Source: an uncultured Porphyromonadaceae bacterium
GTDB lineage: Bacteria; Bacteroidota; Bacteroidia; Bacteroidales; Muribaculaceae
Assembly: GCA_947649495.1 (NCBI GenBank)
Contig: CANSRU010000008.1
Span: 1 to 64,000, forward strand
DNA: 64,000 nucleotides
Direction of reading: 5' to 3'
A program made the translations under genes and the position numbers. Shown here piece after piece: positions 7,098 to 16,749 of the stretch. Below the pieces are notes generated by a model, which was given only the letters and a program-made list of their open reading frames with translations, was not told the origin of the DNA and did not search any database. The first letter of the stretch is position 1; each line of letters starts with the position of its first letter.

Positions 7098-9041
7098 TCA
7101 GAGGTTAAACTTTTTGAGCATAGTGATGGTGCGCAATATACCTGCAACATTTGTAGCGTGACTTATCGCGCCGCGGCCGGAGAATGGCGGGTTGCCATCG
7201 TAAAGTTGCGAGAGAGATCCCACGCAACCCTGCGTCATTTCATCCTCATAACCGATAAGCATACGGTCAATGTAGCTTACGCCGCTATGTCCGAACACGC
7301 GGAGATAGGCATCGGCATAGAACCCAAACAGCCATGGACGGGCCGGACCGTTGTGCAATGCGATCTCACGCTCCTCAGGAGAGCCGAGATAAGAAGGTCT
7401 GTAACCATAGCTTTTCGGCGACAAGGTACGCAGCCCCTTAGGTGTCAGAAGCTCGCGGGTCACCACATCAAGCACACTCTTGCGCTGACGGCGATCGAGA
7501 GGAGAATAATCAAGACCAATAGCTACAGCCATGTTCGGTCGGACTGACGGATCTGCATAATTATCATTTACATAATCAAACATATATCCGTAATCGTTGA
7601 GGAATGTGGACACAAACGCCGGTTTCATTATTTCGGCAAGATCCATCAATTCCTGACGCAGAAGCGAACATTCGTCAACGCCATCCATCAAAGTGGATGC
7701 CCACATAATGGCATTGTACCACAACGCATTGAACTCAACAAGCAATCCGGTGCGCGGAATAACAGGCTTGCCATAAAGAGAGGCATTCATCCAAGATACA
7801 GGCTTATCTGTCCCGACGGTGCGTATCAGTCCGTTGGAGAGCATCTGCAAATTGGGATGGCCACTGCCTTTCACATACTCCACAATAGCGCGCACGAGCG
7901 GAAGGTAACGCTCCCGGCAGGCTTTCATGCCATAAGCCTTGGCGTATTGCTGCAATGCCCATACGCACCACAATGGAATGTCGGGCAAGTCTATGCCCTG
8001 AATGCGTGCATCAGGTTCGCCGGTCTCCATATAATGAAGCAGAGCCTTGGATGCGGTATCCATTATAGCCTCGAAATCAGCACGATGATCTATTGAGATG
8101 GTATTACCGGGCAATGACATGAAGGTGTTGCGCGCGAGTATTTTACCCCAAGGATAACCGGATAACAAGAACATTCCGTCAGAATCCTTAAGATAGAACT
8201 GCTTGGCAGCATTCTTCAGGCAATTGAAAAAACTTGTGCGACATGTACGTGTTGCAATCTCACCATCGTAGAGCTTGCCGAGCGAACGTGGCGACACCTC
8301 GGAAAGTCCGGCAGAAAATATTATCGATTCACCCTTCTTTATGGGCAATTCAAAATATCCGGGAACCCAAAGGTCCTCAACGTACGGCACGCCGCGCTCC
8401 ATATCCTTGAGATATTCAAAACCATTGTACCAATTAGGCTCGTAGTGCCATTCAGGCTTATGGTTAAACTGCATATACAGGTTAGGATAGCCGGAATAGA
8501 GACAACAGGACACACCGTTAGGTACTTCCGGACATTCGGGATTCAGATTTCCGTTGGCCATAACCAACTGGTTTACCTCCCTGAAAGCAAGCATTGGCTT
8601 GAAACGCAATGTCGTAGGTGAATGAGCCTCGACAAGGGTATATCGTATCAACAAACGATTTTCGTGGGAAATGAAAATTTTCTCTTTTGTCAAGACCACG
8701 CCGCCGACACGGTATGTGGTGCGGGGAACACTTTCGCAATCGAATTCGCGGATGTACTTGTGGCCATTGGGACTGTAGACACCTCCTTGGTATCGGTGCA
8801 AACCGAGGTTGAACTGCGCACCATGCTGTATAACAGAGACATCCATAGAAGATAGTAGCACATGCCATGTATTGTCCATCTCAGGCATAGGCACCACCAG
8901 AAGTCCATGTTGCTTGCGGGTGTTACAGTCAACCACTGAAGTGCAGTGATAAGCCCCGGACTGATTAGTTCTGAGCATCTCTTTCATAAGCGACTGCTCA
9001 AGGTTAATCATGAGGTTTTTATCAAATTTCAGGTAACTCAT
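7098..9041 (-). CDS. Glycogen debranching enzyme (amylo-alpha-1,6-glucosidase, GH133 type)
   Basis: A 647-residue cytoplasmic enzyme that removes alpha-1,6-linked glucose branch stubs from glycogen. The N-terminal half (about 20-230, containing N-T-R-K-Q-H-G-L) matches the bacterial GDE N-terminal domain. The C-terminal half (about 300-640) is the alpha/alpha toroid with N-A-L-W-Y-N-A, G-L-R-T-L and a final H-N-G-P-A-R-P-W segment typical of the family. It is the first gene of the operon GDE-GT4-GH57, and a consensus promoter lies 32 bp upstream. No signal peptide is visible. Length fits the bacterial family. Confidence 0.9.
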   Translation of the reverse strand: MSYLKFDKNLMINLEQSLMKEMLRTNQSGAYHCTSVVDCNTRKQHGLLVVPMPEMDNTWHVLLSSMDVSVIQHGAQFNLGLHRYQGGVYSPNGHKYIREFDCESVPRTTYRVGGVVLTKEKIFISHENRLLIRYTLVEAHSPTTLRFKPMLAFREVNQLVMANGNLNPECPEVPNGVSCCLYSGYPNLYMQFNHKPEWHYEPNWYNGFEYLKDMERGVPYVEDLWVPGYFELPIKKGESIIFSAGLSEVSPRSLGKLYDGEIATRTCRTSFFNCLKNAAKQFYLKDSDGMFLLSGYPWGKILARNTFMSLPGNTISIDHRADFEAIMDTASKALLHYMETGEPDARIQGIDLPDIPLWCVWALQQYAKAYGMKACRERYLPLVRAIVEYVKGSGHPNLQMLSNGLIRTVGTDKPVSWMNASLYGKPVIPRTGLLVEFNALWYNAIMWASTLMDGVDECSLLRQELMDLAEIMKPAFVSTFLNDYGYMFDYVNDNYADPSVRPNMAVAIGLDYSPLDRRQRKSVLDVVTRELLTPKGLRTLSPKSYGYRPSYLGSPEEREIALHNGPARPWLFGFYADAYLRVFGHSGVSYIDRMLIGYEDEMTQGCVGSLSQLYDGNPPFSGRGAISHATNVAGILRTITMLKKFNL

Positions 9042-9072
9042 GTTAGTTATTGTAAGAAGTTTTTTGGTATTT

Positions 9073-9105
9073 CAAAGGTATTGTATATATAATGCGAATA
9101 TACAA
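9073..9105 (-). promoter_or_regulatory. Promoter of the glycogen operon
   Basis: On the minus strand TTG (9105-9103) and TACCTTTG (9080-9073) are 22 bp apart. This places transcription start about 25 bp before ATG 9041. Confidence 0.65.
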
Positions 9106-9188
9106 CCATTTAGTCCGAAAACCAAATATTTCTCAATTTTTTTAAATTACATGGTTTTTACCTGCGCAATGAGAAAATCACCGCCACC

Positions 9189-10553
9189 TCACACTTTGAC
9201 CGTCGCCGAGCGATTGATGGCCCTGAGTTGCCACCAAATCATTATAGCGGTGACCATAGTTGCCAAAGCATCGCTTATCGGAAATGAATACCACACCCCA
9301 TCAAGACCGTAAAGACCCGGCATAAAGATAAGCAATGGAATCAGGAATATCACCTGACGCGTAAGACTCAGGAATATAGACTTCCATACCTTGCCTATGG
9401 ATTGAAAAAATGTGGTGGACACAATCTGGAATCCTACTACCCAGAACATGCGCAACGCTATGGAAAAGGCATTGTCAGTAACCGCTATAAGCTGACTGTC
9501 GACAGTGAATGCACGTGCTATGAGTGATGGAAACGCAAGCCCGAATACAGCTCCTGCACATACCACCGCCGAGCCGCATAGCGTAGTCAACAGATAAGCC
9601 TTACGCAACCTGTCGACACGGCCTGCACCATAATTGTATCCTACAATAGGTTGCATGCCCTGACAGATGCCAACCACCACCATGCACAACAATGAGGCGT
9701 ATGTTGTGAATATTCCTGCTGCAGCCACGGCATTATCCCCACCATAACTATATAGATTCTTATTTATAATCACATTAATGAAACAGCTGGCAAGATTGAC
9801 CAACGAGGGTGCTGCTCCTATACCTATTATACCTGCCACAATGTGCCACCGGAGCCGATAGCTGCCGGATGTGAAATGCAACGAATGTTTCTTATTGGAA
9901 AAATGAGCCAATACGTAGATGGCAAATATTCCCATCGATATATCGGTGGCTATAGCGGCGCCCTTGATTCCCCAGCCGAGCCAGAATATGAAAATCGGAG
10001 CAAGCAAAAGATTACATCCGGCTCCGACAAACATTGTCACCATGGCCTTGACCGGATAGCCCGACGCCCTCATCACATTATTCAGGCTGAAGCCGACATT
10101 CATTATGAACATACCCGGAAGTATGTACAGCATGAAATCCCTCGCATACGGAAGAGAGGCATCGCTGGCTCCGAAAGCTATCAATATATCATCGATAAAC
10201 ATGCGGAAAACGGCTATATACACCAAGGCATTCACTACGATAAGCGTAAGCGAATTACCGAGCGTGAGTTCGGCACCGCGTTGATTCTTTGCCCCGAGCA
10301 ACAGCGATACTCGTGCACTTGCACCGGCACCAATAAGCACACCTATGGCAGCCGATACATTCATTACAGGAAATGTTATGGCCAGACCGGCTATGGCCTC
10401 AGGCCCTACCCCCTGACCTATGAATATACGGTCAATGACATTGTACAGCGACATGACAAGCATGCCAACAACAGCCGGTATGCTGTAATCCCACAGCAAT
10501 TTCCCTATTTTTCCATGCTCAAGGAGCTTGAGATTGCCTTGTAATTCTGCCAT
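9189..10553 (-). CDS. MATE-family multidrug/metabolite exporter
   Basis: A 454-residue inner-membrane protein with about twelve hydrophobic helices in two MatE repeats. The start, with L-W-D-Y-S-I-P-A and V-I-D-R-I-F-I-G-Q-G, is typical of the NorM/DinF superfamily, whose members export cationic compounds using Na+ or H+ gradients. The substrate cannot be predicted. It has its own promoter (10579-10609), which overlaps the end of the upstream Crp/Fnr gene, so it can be expressed separately. It converges with nothing; the glycogen operon promoter lies 85 bp downstream on the same strand. Confidence 0.88.
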   Translation of the reverse strand: MAELQGNLKLLEHGKIGKLLWDYSIPAVVGMLVMSLYNVIDRIFIGQGVGPEAIAGLAITFPVMNVSAAIGVLIGAGASARVSLLLGAKNQRGAELTLGNSLTLIVVNALVYIAVFRMFIDDILIAFGASDASLPYARDFMLYILPGMFIMNVGFSLNNVMRASGYPVKAMVTMFVGAGCNLLLAPIFIFWLGWGIKGAAIATDISMGIFAIYVLAHFSNKKHSLHFTSGSYRLRWHIVAGIIGIGAAPSLVNLASCFINVIINKNLYSYGGDNAVAAAGIFTTYASLLCMVVVGICQGMQPIVGYNYGAGRVDRLRKAYLLTTLCGSAVVCAGAVFGLAFPSLIARAFTVDSQLIAVTDNAFSIALRMFWVVGFQIVSTTFFQSIGKVWKSIFLSLTRQVIFLIPLLIFMPGLYGLDGVWYSFPISDALATMVTAIMIWWQLRAINRSATVKV

Positions 10554-10578
10554 AACTATGCCGCTGAAAATAACACTG

Positions 10579-10609
10579 CAAAGGTAAACAATAAACCGTG
10601 ACCAATCAA
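10579..10609 (-). promoter_or_regulatory. Promoter of the MATE gene
   Basis: Minus-strand TTG (10609-10607), 20 bp, then TACCTTTG (10586-10579). It overlaps the last codon of the upstream regulator gene and starts transcription about 20 bp before ATG 10553. Confidence 0.65.
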
Positions 10610-11187
10610 TATCTCCCTGCGCGTATGCGGTAAAGCGTCTCTTTCGTCACCCCGAGATACGAGGCTATCTGCGTAATTGTGGCACGTTCAAGTATACGCG
10701 GATACCGGTTTATGAGCCATCGGTAACGCTCGGGAGCCGATGCCGACTGGAGTATATGTATGCGTTCCTCTAGCTGCTTGCTGTGCTCGTGTAGAGCCGC
10801 GATTACCATCATGGCGACCTCAACAGATGGAATCACACCACGACTCTCCATCACACCGCGCGCATCAAATATAGGGATGAACATCACCGTAGTCGGCTCA
10901 ATAAACTCTATCACAAGCTCATGCTCCGATGAATCGAGAAGAAAATGCGACATACTTACAAATTCATCATCAAAAGCAAACGAATAAGTATGTTCCTTCC
11001 CAAGTTTAGTATAATACACGCGGGCACCACCTTTCAGTATATAGAAGTTATTTGCCCGCATATCATTTTGAGTTGACAGAGTATCACCCCGCTTAAACGT
11101 AGTCTCCTGCATTATGGAACGAAGATTAGCCTCTACCTCAGGAGGCAAATCGATATGTTTGCGCAAATAATCTATCGGGTGTCCCAT
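10606..11187 (-). CDS. Crp/Fnr-family transcription regulator
   Basis: A 193-residue one-component regulator. Residues about 25-120 form the cyclic-nucleotide-binding-like beta roll (F-K-R-G-D-T-L, F-Y-I-L-K-G-G-A-R-V-Y). A dimerisation helix follows. The C-terminal helix-turn-helix is T-I-T-Q-I-A-S-Y-L-G-V-T-K-E-T-L-Y-R-I-R (169-188) and ends almost at once without a long wing, as in many Bacteroidales Crp/Fnr proteins. No Cys cluster for an Fe-S sensor is seen. The gene follows two exported-protein genes by 18 bp and is probably in their operon; the MATE gene downstream is a plausible target. Confidence 0.85.
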   Translation of the reverse strand: MGHPIDYLRKHIDLPPEVEANLRSIMQETTFKRGDTLSTQNDMRANNFYILKGGARVYYTKLGKEHTYSFAFDDEFVSMSHFLLDSSEHELVIEFIEPTTVMFIPIFDARGVMESRGVIPSVEVAMMVIAALHEHSKQLEERIHILQSASAPERYRWLINRYPRILERATITQIASYLGVTKETLYRIRAGRY

Positions 11188-11204
11188 AGCTCAACAATCA
11201 ATAA

Positions 11205-11684
11205 TTATTCTGGTATCACAATTATCATCTCGGCCGTACAAGACACATCGTAAGGTGTGGCATCTGCCTTTTTGGGGCGCGATGACAGTTTGTAATAGAA
11301 CGAACGTTGGCGATCCCACGATGGAAACGACAGTTGCCGTGTCTGTCCGGGCGGGATATTGCACGGTAAGTTATTCACAGCTCTATGCAATTGTCTACCC
11401 GACATATCGGTGTAGTCCATCCTCAGGCTCACGCCAACAATTGTATCCCGGCCATCGTTAGTTATGAACAATGACTCTTTCGTGGACCTCAACGGCTTAT
11501 CATACCCTGAAATACGGACTTTAATCAGCTCACGCTCAGTAATGGTATCGCGCATATGCTGCTCCTCCGACACCGTATGCCCTACCAATCTGGCAAGCCC
11601 CTTGCGTGTAGTGCGTGTGACACGCCCATGAATCACTCCCGCACTGACAACACCAAGCAATATGAGCAATAATATTCTACGCAT
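11205..11684 (-). CDS. Exported protein of unknown function
   Basis: A 159-residue protein starting at ATG 11684, which gives a signal peptide (M-R-R-I-L-L-L-I-L-L-G-V-V-S-A-G) and a 14-bp gap from the upstream gene. A longer frame back to 11822 would overlap that gene by over 100 bp and is rejected. The body is rich in beta-strand, with S-L-F-I-T-N-D-G-R-D-T-I-V-G-V and C-N-I-P-P-G-Q-T-R, reminiscent of small Ig-like periplasmic domains that describe modified neighbours of a ligand. I do not recognise a named family. Confidence 0.65.
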   Translation of the reverse strand: MRRILLLILLGVVSAGVIHGRVTRTTRKGLARLVGHTVSEEQHMRDTITERELIKVRISGYDKPLRSTKESLFITNDGRDTIVGVSLRMDYTDMSGRQLHRAVNNLPCNIPPGQTRQLSFPSWDRQRSFYYKLSSRPKKADATPYDVSCTAEMIIVIPE

Positions 11685-11698
11685 ATCCCCGCCAATAA

Positions 11699-12319
11699 TT
11701 ATAAATAACGTGGTTCCAATGGCAACTCGGGTTCCGGAAAAACCCTGACACACCCCCTGTAGCCGGCAGGCTCGTAATTGCGGGTTACCGTATGTCGCCA
11801 CATATATGGCAATACCCGCCAAAGATTGACCGAGAATTTACTTTTGTGCTTATTGAACACCAGTTGCCGGTCTGTATCGTCAAGTTTAAGCGTGAAACGC
11901 CGCGGAGCAATGAGGCTGGATCCGACAACGGTGGTGTATATTCTGGCCTCGTATATTCCCGACTTAGCTGTAGGCGACACATGCCCTGCAAGCGTTCCGG
12001 GACGGAGCGACCTATTGGGCGAGGCGAGCAACACCATCCGGTAGCACGCCGACTGGAATCCGGATACAGTGCGTGGAATTCGTTCGATAGCCACAATCAC
12101 GCCATCAGAAGTAAATTGCCATATACCTTCTATATGATGTAAGTCAAGACCGGCCAACCTGCGTTCAGTCTCAGACCGGGCATAGCCATCAAGCACAACA
12201 GAGCGCTTTGGCAGTGTATCGATAAACGATGCCGCACCGATACTATCGGGTGCCAACAAGGCAACCGTTAACAGCAAAAGCCATCTACCGCGGAATGAGA
12301 AGAGATTGAACGACGGCAT
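11699..12319 (-). CDS. Exported protein of unknown function
   Basis: A 206-residue protein with a probable signal peptide (residues 1-29, hydrophobic core W-L-L-L-L-T-V-A-L-L-A). The mature part begins with S-F-I-D-T-L-P-K and contains G-I-W-Q-F-T-S-D-G-V-I-V-A-I-E, which hints at a small beta-barrel or lipocalin-like strand pair, but no family is recognised. It begins 5 bp after the DUF3078 gene and is followed 14 bp later by another exported unknown, so all three probably work or are regulated together. Confidence 0.65.
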   Translation of the reverse strand: MPSFNLFSFRGRWLLLLTVALLAPDSIGAASFIDTLPKRSVVLDGYARSETERRLAGLDLHHIEGIWQFTSDGVIVAIERIPRTVSGFQSACYRMVLLASPNRSLRPGTLAGHVSPTAKSGIYEARIYTTVVGSSLIAPRRFTLKLDDTDRQLVFNKHKSKFSVNLWRVLPYMWRHTVTRNYEPAGYRGCVRVFPEPELPLEPRYL

Positions 12320-12324
12320 ATCGA

Positions 12325-13704
12325 CTATACCCCGAAATGATATGCAAACCCGAAACTGAATATCTCCTTGAACTGGAATTTATGCCAGCTGCTGTCCACG
12401 GCACGTTCAGTGGTTGTGTCGTAGCGCATGTGGAGATACAGACGGGTGGTGAGGAACTTATTGATATTGAAATCTATCGTATGCTCCCAGTCGCCTTGGA
12501 AACATCCATAATCAGTAAAGGCGAAAAGTCTGGATGAATACACTATATTATATGCCACTTTCCATTGCAATGTGGCTTCGGCGCTTGAACCGACCTTATT
12601 CAAGGTCTTATGCCCCTCGGCAATGCCAAATGTAGTTTCATCCATCTGCCTGTCGATACAAGTTTTCAGGTTCCACGACAATGGCGAGATAGAAAGCCCG
12701 AGCACAAGCGTTTTTTTCGGATTCGCATAGCTGTAGGTCATACCGAGACCGACATTCAGTTCGCCGGGAGAAAGTAGCGATGCTTTACGCTGACGTGAAT
12801 TTGTGGGATAGCTGTTGAACAACTGTGTCTTGAACATCACATTGGCAGAATAGAACCAACGCTTTGCAGCCTTCAGACCCACAGTGGCGTTCAGTTGGAA
12901 TATATCCTCGCTTATATTATACGAGCGTATGCTGTCGTCAGGAGCACTGTTCAGGCCTATCTTATACTGCGCCGTGAAATCCACAAGATAGTTGGGATAG
13001 AACTTCTGATTCAGATTCACATGATATGCCACCTGCCCTATCATGTTCAGATTATTGTTTCCACCCTGATACCAGTTGGGCGATATGTACGCCTGCGAAA
13101 ACTGAAGGGACGCATCGAAATTATGAATCCATTTCTTAAGGTCTATATCCGCATTGAGATCCTTGGCAAGTTCATCCTTATTTACCCTGACCTCTTCAAG
13201 CACTATATTGGTAGTGGTGGGATCGACATAAGCACGGTACATCTTAGGCGGCTCGGGAAGAAACGCCAGATTATAGCGCACATCTTCAGGATTGGCCATC
13301 ATGTAACGCTGACGCGTGTGATTGACCAACAGCTCATTGAACGACAAATCATTAAGCCACTCATAAATCTCGGGGAATCTGCCACCGTCGCCCACTGCCA
13401 AGGTCAGAGGATCAAGCAATTCATAATGGCCGAACACCGCCGGCGAGGAATACGCGCCCGGTATACTGCAATATACCCGCGACGGCTCTACATTCCGCAT
13501 TGTATCTGGAACAGCATCTGCATTAAGGCTTATATCCTCTACAACAGGAACCGAATCCACCACCCAACCGAGAGTATCGAGCTCGGTGGCCGGGAAACTG
13601 AAATACGGGCGCAACGACCGCTCCGATACGCCTGCGTTTGATACCGAAGCGCACAACATGAACATTACACCTAATACAAATCCTGAAATACGTCGCATAA
13701 ACAT
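12325..13704 (-). CDS. DUF3078 family outer-membrane-associated protein
   Basis: A 459-residue exported protein. Start ATG 13704 (or 13698, two codons later) gives a signal peptide ending V-S-N-A and fits the consensus promoter at 13770-13800; the longer frame to 13995 would run through that promoter and into tyrS. The C-terminal half (about 190-459) has the DUF3078 pattern of alternating aromatic strands (W-Y-Q-G-G-N-N-N-L-N, P-L-S-W-N-L-K) and ends F-G-F-A-Y-H-F-G-V, typical of an outer-membrane barrel with terminal Phe motif. Function unknown. It heads a four-gene minus-strand operon ending in a Crp/Fnr regulator. Confidence 0.82.
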   Translation of the reverse strand: MFMRRISGFVLGVMFMLCASVSNAGVSERSLRPYFSFPATELDTLGWVVDSVPVVEDISLNADAVPDTMRNVEPSRVYCSIPGAYSSPAVFGHYELLDPLTLAVGDGGRFPEIYEWLNDLSFNELLVNHTRQRYMMANPEDVRYNLAFLPEPPKMYRAYVDPTTTNIVLEEVRVNKDELAKDLNADIDLKKWIHNFDASLQFSQAYISPNWYQGGNNNLNMIGQVAYHVNLNQKFYPNYLVDFTAQYKIGLNSAPDDSIRSYNISEDIFQLNATVGLKAAKRWFYSANVMFKTQLFNSYPTNSRQRKASLLSPGELNVGLGMTYSYANPKKTLVLGLSISPLSWNLKTCIDRQMDETTFGIAEGHKTLNKVGSSAEATLQWKVAYNIVYSSRLFAFTDYGCFQGDWEHTIDFNINKFLTTRLYLHMRYDTTTERAVDSSWHKFQFKEIFSFGFAYHFGV

Positions 13705-13769
13705 GATTGGTTCAAGAAAGTGAGACAAACCGCAATGTGCCGCGCAGGCCACCGCACTGAAATTGAATG

Positions 13770-13800
13770 CAAACTTACTAATAAATACCATTAAAGTCAA
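13770..13800 (-). promoter_or_regulatory. Promoter of the DUF3078 operon
   Basis: Minus-strand TTG (13800-13798), 20 bp, TAAGTTTG (13777-13770). It decides the short start at 13704. Confidence 0.7.
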
Positions 13801-13872
13801 CTTAATGTTAAAAAATCGCCACTCTATTTTCACAGCTCGCCAGCTTCTATTTTCATTTAAGGAATTATTCAG

Positions 13873-13880
13873 TACCTTTG
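13873..13880 (+). promoter_or_regulatory. -7 element of the tyrS promoter
   Basis: TACCTTTG matches the Bacteroidales -7 consensus, 46 bp before ATG 13927. The expected -33 position carries TTTC instead of TTTG. Confidence 0.5.
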
Positions 13881-13926
13881 CCACCCGATTGACACTGAAA
13901 AAAATCAAATAAACAAATATACCATC

Positions 13927-15219
13927 ATGGACTTTATTGAAGAACTGACCTGGCGTGGCATGATACACCAAATGATGCCAGGCACAGATGAGCAACTTAA
14001 AAAAGAGATGACCACGGCATATCTGGGCATTGACCCCACTGCCGATTCACTACATATCGGACACCTTGTAGGAGTGATGATACTCAAGCACTTCCAACGT
14101 TCAGGCCACAAACCCATTGCATTGGTGGGAGGTGCTACGGGCATGATTGGCGACCCGTCAATGAAAAGCCAGGAACGCAAACTCCTTGACGAAGAGACAC
14201 TGCGTCACAATCAGGAGGCGATAAAGCGTCAGCTTGCAAAGTTCCTTGATTTTGACAGCGATGCCCCTAACGCCGCCGAGATGGTCAACAACTACGACTG
14301 GATGAAATCATTCTCATTCCTTGACTTCATACGCGATGTAGGCAAGCACATCACCGTAAACTACATGATGGCCAAGGACTCAGTGAAGAAACGTCTCAGT
14401 GGCGAGAGCCAGCAGGGAATGTCGTTCACCGAATTTTCATATCAGTTAGTTCAAGGTTACGACTTCCTCAATCTCTACCGCGAGAAAAACTGCCGGTTGC
14501 AGCTTGGTGGCTCCGACCAATGGGGCAACATAACCACCGGCACCGAACTCATTCGCCGCACCGTGGGTGGAGAAGCCTACGCACTTACATGCCCGCTCAT
14601 AACAAAAGCCGACGGTGGCAAATTCGGCAAGACCGAAAGTGGCAATGTATGGCTTGACCCACGCTACACATCACCTTATAAATTCTATCAGTTCTGGCTG
14701 AATGTTTCTGACGCCGACGCTGAGAAGTATATAAAGATTTTCACCGAACTCTCGCGCGAGGAAGTCGAAGAGCTCGTTGCCCAACAGGCTCAGGACCCCG
14801 GCATGCGTCCTCTTCAGAAACGTCTTGCCAAGGAGGTGACCTGCATGGTTCACTCAGTGGAGGATTACGAAGCGGCAGTGGAAGCATCGCAAATTCTTTT
14901 CAGCAACAAAGCCGGCGACATACTGCGTCGCATCGACGAGTCAACCCTGCTTGCAGTGATGGAGGGTGTTCCTCAGTACGAGGTCGCACTTGCCGACATC
15001 GAAGCCGGCGTGAAACTCGCCGACCTGCTTACCGACAAAGCCCCCGTATTCCCCTCTAAAGGTGAGATGCGCAAAATGGTTCAGAATGGCGGTGTGAGCG
15101 TCAACAAGGAAAAAATCACCGACGCCTACGCTCCGGCATCAACCGACATGCTGCTCAACGGGAAATACATCCTGATTCAGAAAGGCAAGAAAAACTATTT
15201 CCTTCTGATTGCGAAATAG
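13927..15219 (+). CDS. tyrS: Tyrosyl-tRNA synthetase
   Basis: A 430-residue class I aminoacyl-tRNA synthetase that charges tRNA-Tyr. The HIGH signature is H-I-G-H at residues 43-46. The KMSKS-like loop is K-F-G-K-T-E-S, the form typical of bacterial TyrRS. The tyrosine pocket contains Y-D-F-L-N-L-Y and G-G-S-D-Q-W-G-N-I. The C-terminal 65 residues are an S4-type RNA-binding domain (G-G-V-S-V-N-K-E-K). Full length for the family. It diverges from the DUF3078 operon and is followed by tRNA-Gln. Confidence 0.96.
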   Translation: MDFIEELTWRGMIHQMMPGTDEQLKKEMTTAYLGIDPTADSLHIGHLVGVMILKHFQRSGHKPIALVGGATGMIGDPSMKSQERKLLDEETLRHNQEAIKRQLAKFLDFDSDAPNAAEMVNNYDWMKSFSFLDFIRDVGKHITVNYMMAKDSVKKRLSGESQQGMSFTEFSYQLVQGYDFLNLYREKNCRLQLGGSDQWGNITTGTELIRRTVGGEAYALTCPLITKADGGKFGKTESGNVWLDPRYTSPYKFYQFWLNVSDADAEKYIKIFTELSREEVEELVAQQAQDPGMRPLQKRLAKEVTCMVHSVEDYEAAVEASQILFSNKAGDILRRIDESTLLAVMEGVPQYEVALADIEAGVKLADLLTDKAPVFPSKGEMRKMVQNGGVSVNKEKITDAYAPASTDMLLNGKYILIQKGKKNYFLLIAK

Positions 15220-15248
15220 CCCATGCCCACACATTTTTGGCAAAATTA

Positions 15249-15279
15249 TTGCACGAAACAAAAACAATGCGTAACTTTG
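15249..15279 (+). promoter_or_regulatory. Promoter of tRNA-Gln
   Basis: TTG (15249-15251), 20 bp, TAACTTTG (15272-15279), about 38 bp before the tRNA. Confidence 0.7.
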
Positions 15280-15316
15280 CCCTCGCTTTAGGCCGACAGG
15301 CTTGAGCAATAAGGAT

Positions 15317-15387
15317 TGTCTTATGGTGTAATGGTAGCACTGCAGTTTTTGGTTCTGCCTGTCTAGGTTCGAATCCTGGTAAGACAA
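15317..15387 (+). tRNA. tRNA-Gln (anticodon TTG)
   Basis: The acceptor stem TGTCTTA/TAAGACA is perfect. The anticodon loop TTTTGGT carries TTG and sits on a GCAG/CTGC stem whose last pair is T.T. The T arm is CTAGG-TTCGAAT-CCTGG. The discriminator is A15387 and CCA is not encoded. Confidence 0.93.
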
Positions 15388-15389
15388 CA

Positions 15390-15431
15390 AAATAAAGTCC
15401 GGTTTCTGATGAAGCCGGACTTTATTTTATA
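15390..15431. terminator. Bidirectional terminator between tRNA-Gln and the MFS gene
   Basis: AAATAAAGTCCGG pairs with CCGGACTTTATTT around a 12-nt loop. The A/T-rich base gives a T tail in both directions, and two convergent units meet here. Confidence 0.8.
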
Positions 15432-15435
15432 GCCT

Positions 15436-16587
15436 TCATGCACCTTGCTGACGATACATGCGGGATAGAGTGAACAGAGCCACTGCGCCTACCACGGCAA
15501 AAGGCACCCCGACAAGAGCCGGCGACGCCAATCCGAGGCCATGATGGATAGCCACCCCACCCAACACAGCCGACACGGCATTCGACACATTGAAAGCGAT
15601 CTGTATTCCGGCGCCGCCGAGCATCTCTCCACCCTTGGCAAAACGCACTATCAGATACTGCAACGGTCCACCCAGACCAAACAGCCCGGCAGTGGCCATA
15701 AACATAAGTAAAAGCGACAGAACTTTATTTGATGCGCAGAAATATGTAGCTGTCATAATGGCTACAAGCAGCAATGCTATACATCCGCACACCCTCGAAA
15801 CACTATAACGGTCGGCTAATTTACCCGCCAAGGCATTGCCCACCACCATTCCAAGTCCGGCAAGCATCATAACCCATGTCATCTCCTGGCCGGAAAAGCC
15901 TGCTACATCAGTCATTATCGGTTCGACATAGCTGAACCAACAGTACACGCTCGCCTGACCGAAAAACACACCGCAGTATATCAACCACGGCGCAGCACTC
16001 TTAAGGAAGCGGAACTGCCCCTTTATGCCGGTGTCAGGCAACGCCCCGAGCCGGGGAATAAACCTCCTTATCCCGACACATGCCAGCAGTCCGAAAAACG
16101 CCACTATGCCAAAGGCCACACGCCAACTCCATACATTGCTCACAAACGTGGCGGCCGGCACACCGATAACATTGGCCACCGTCATTCCGCCCACCATTAC
16201 CGCGACCGCACTTGCGCCCTGCCCCGGAGACACAAGTTTTGAGCACACTATTGCTCCGGCTCCGAAAAACGCGCCGTGTGGTAGACCTGAAAGGAATCTT
16301 GCCGCCAACAAAGTGTAGAAACCACCTGAACATGCAGCAAACGCATTACCTATAAATATGAATGACGCAAGAAGAATAAGCAACTTTTTCAACGGCAGTT
16401 TGTGCAGCAGCACCAACATCGGAGCGCCCACTGCCACTCCGAGCGAATAGGCTGATATCAGATGGCCGGCCTGAACCACCGTTACCCCTATGCCATCAGC
16501 CACTTCACCGAGCATACCCATCATTCCGAATTCCGCTATGCCAAGAGCGAATGTACCCACGGCAAGAGCAGCCAGACCTCGTTTCAT
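15436..16587 (-). CDS. MFS exporter, DHA1 / arabinose-efflux (AraJ-like) type
   Basis: A 383-residue inner-membrane protein with about twelve helices. The opening A-L-G-I-A-E-F-G-M-M-G and S-A-Y-S-L-G-V-A-V-G-A-P match the sugar-efflux/AraJ branch of proton-driven exporters. The A-loop between helices 2 and 3 is short and basic, and G-L-P-H-G-A-F-F-G-A-G at about residues 98-108 is typical of the family. The substrate is unknown. It has its own terminator and is divergent from the ABC efflux operon. A -7-like TACCTTTG (16706-16699, minus) lies upstream without a matching -33. Confidence 0.87.
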   Translation of the reverse strand: MKRGLAALAVGTFALGIAEFGMMGMLGEVADGIGVTVVQAGHLISAYSLGVAVGAPMLVLLHKLPLKKLLILLASFIFIGNAFAACSGGFYTLLAARFLSGLPHGAFFGAGAIVCSKLVSPGQGASAVAVMVGGMTVANVIGVPAATFVSNVWSWRVAFGIVAFFGLLACVGIRRFIPRLGALPDTGIKGQFRFLKSAAPWLIYCGVFFGQASVYCWFSYVEPIMTDVAGFSGQEMTWVMMLAGLGMVVGNALAGKLADRYSVSRVCGCIALLLVAIMTATYFCASNKVLSLLLMFMATAGLFGLGGPLQYLIVRFAKGGEMLGGAGIQIAFNVSNAVSAVLGGVAIHHGLGLASPALVGVPFAVVGAVALFTLSRMYRQQGA

Positions 16588-16749
16588 AAATAAATCAAGC
16601 TATATTATTATCGTATTTAATAACTGACATGCCGGTATTTTATTTTGTTTTTCACAAATAATTTCGCCGTCGTGCAACTTTTCCCTACCATACCGCGTCA
16701 AAGGTATAGTGCGTTACAAAATTAATGGACCTAATAATTCATCACCGCA

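Noticed and set aside
12895..13641. 248-codon frame opposite the DUF3078 gene
   Set aside because: Antisense shadow with no signal peptide or domain; the minus-strand protein is well supported.
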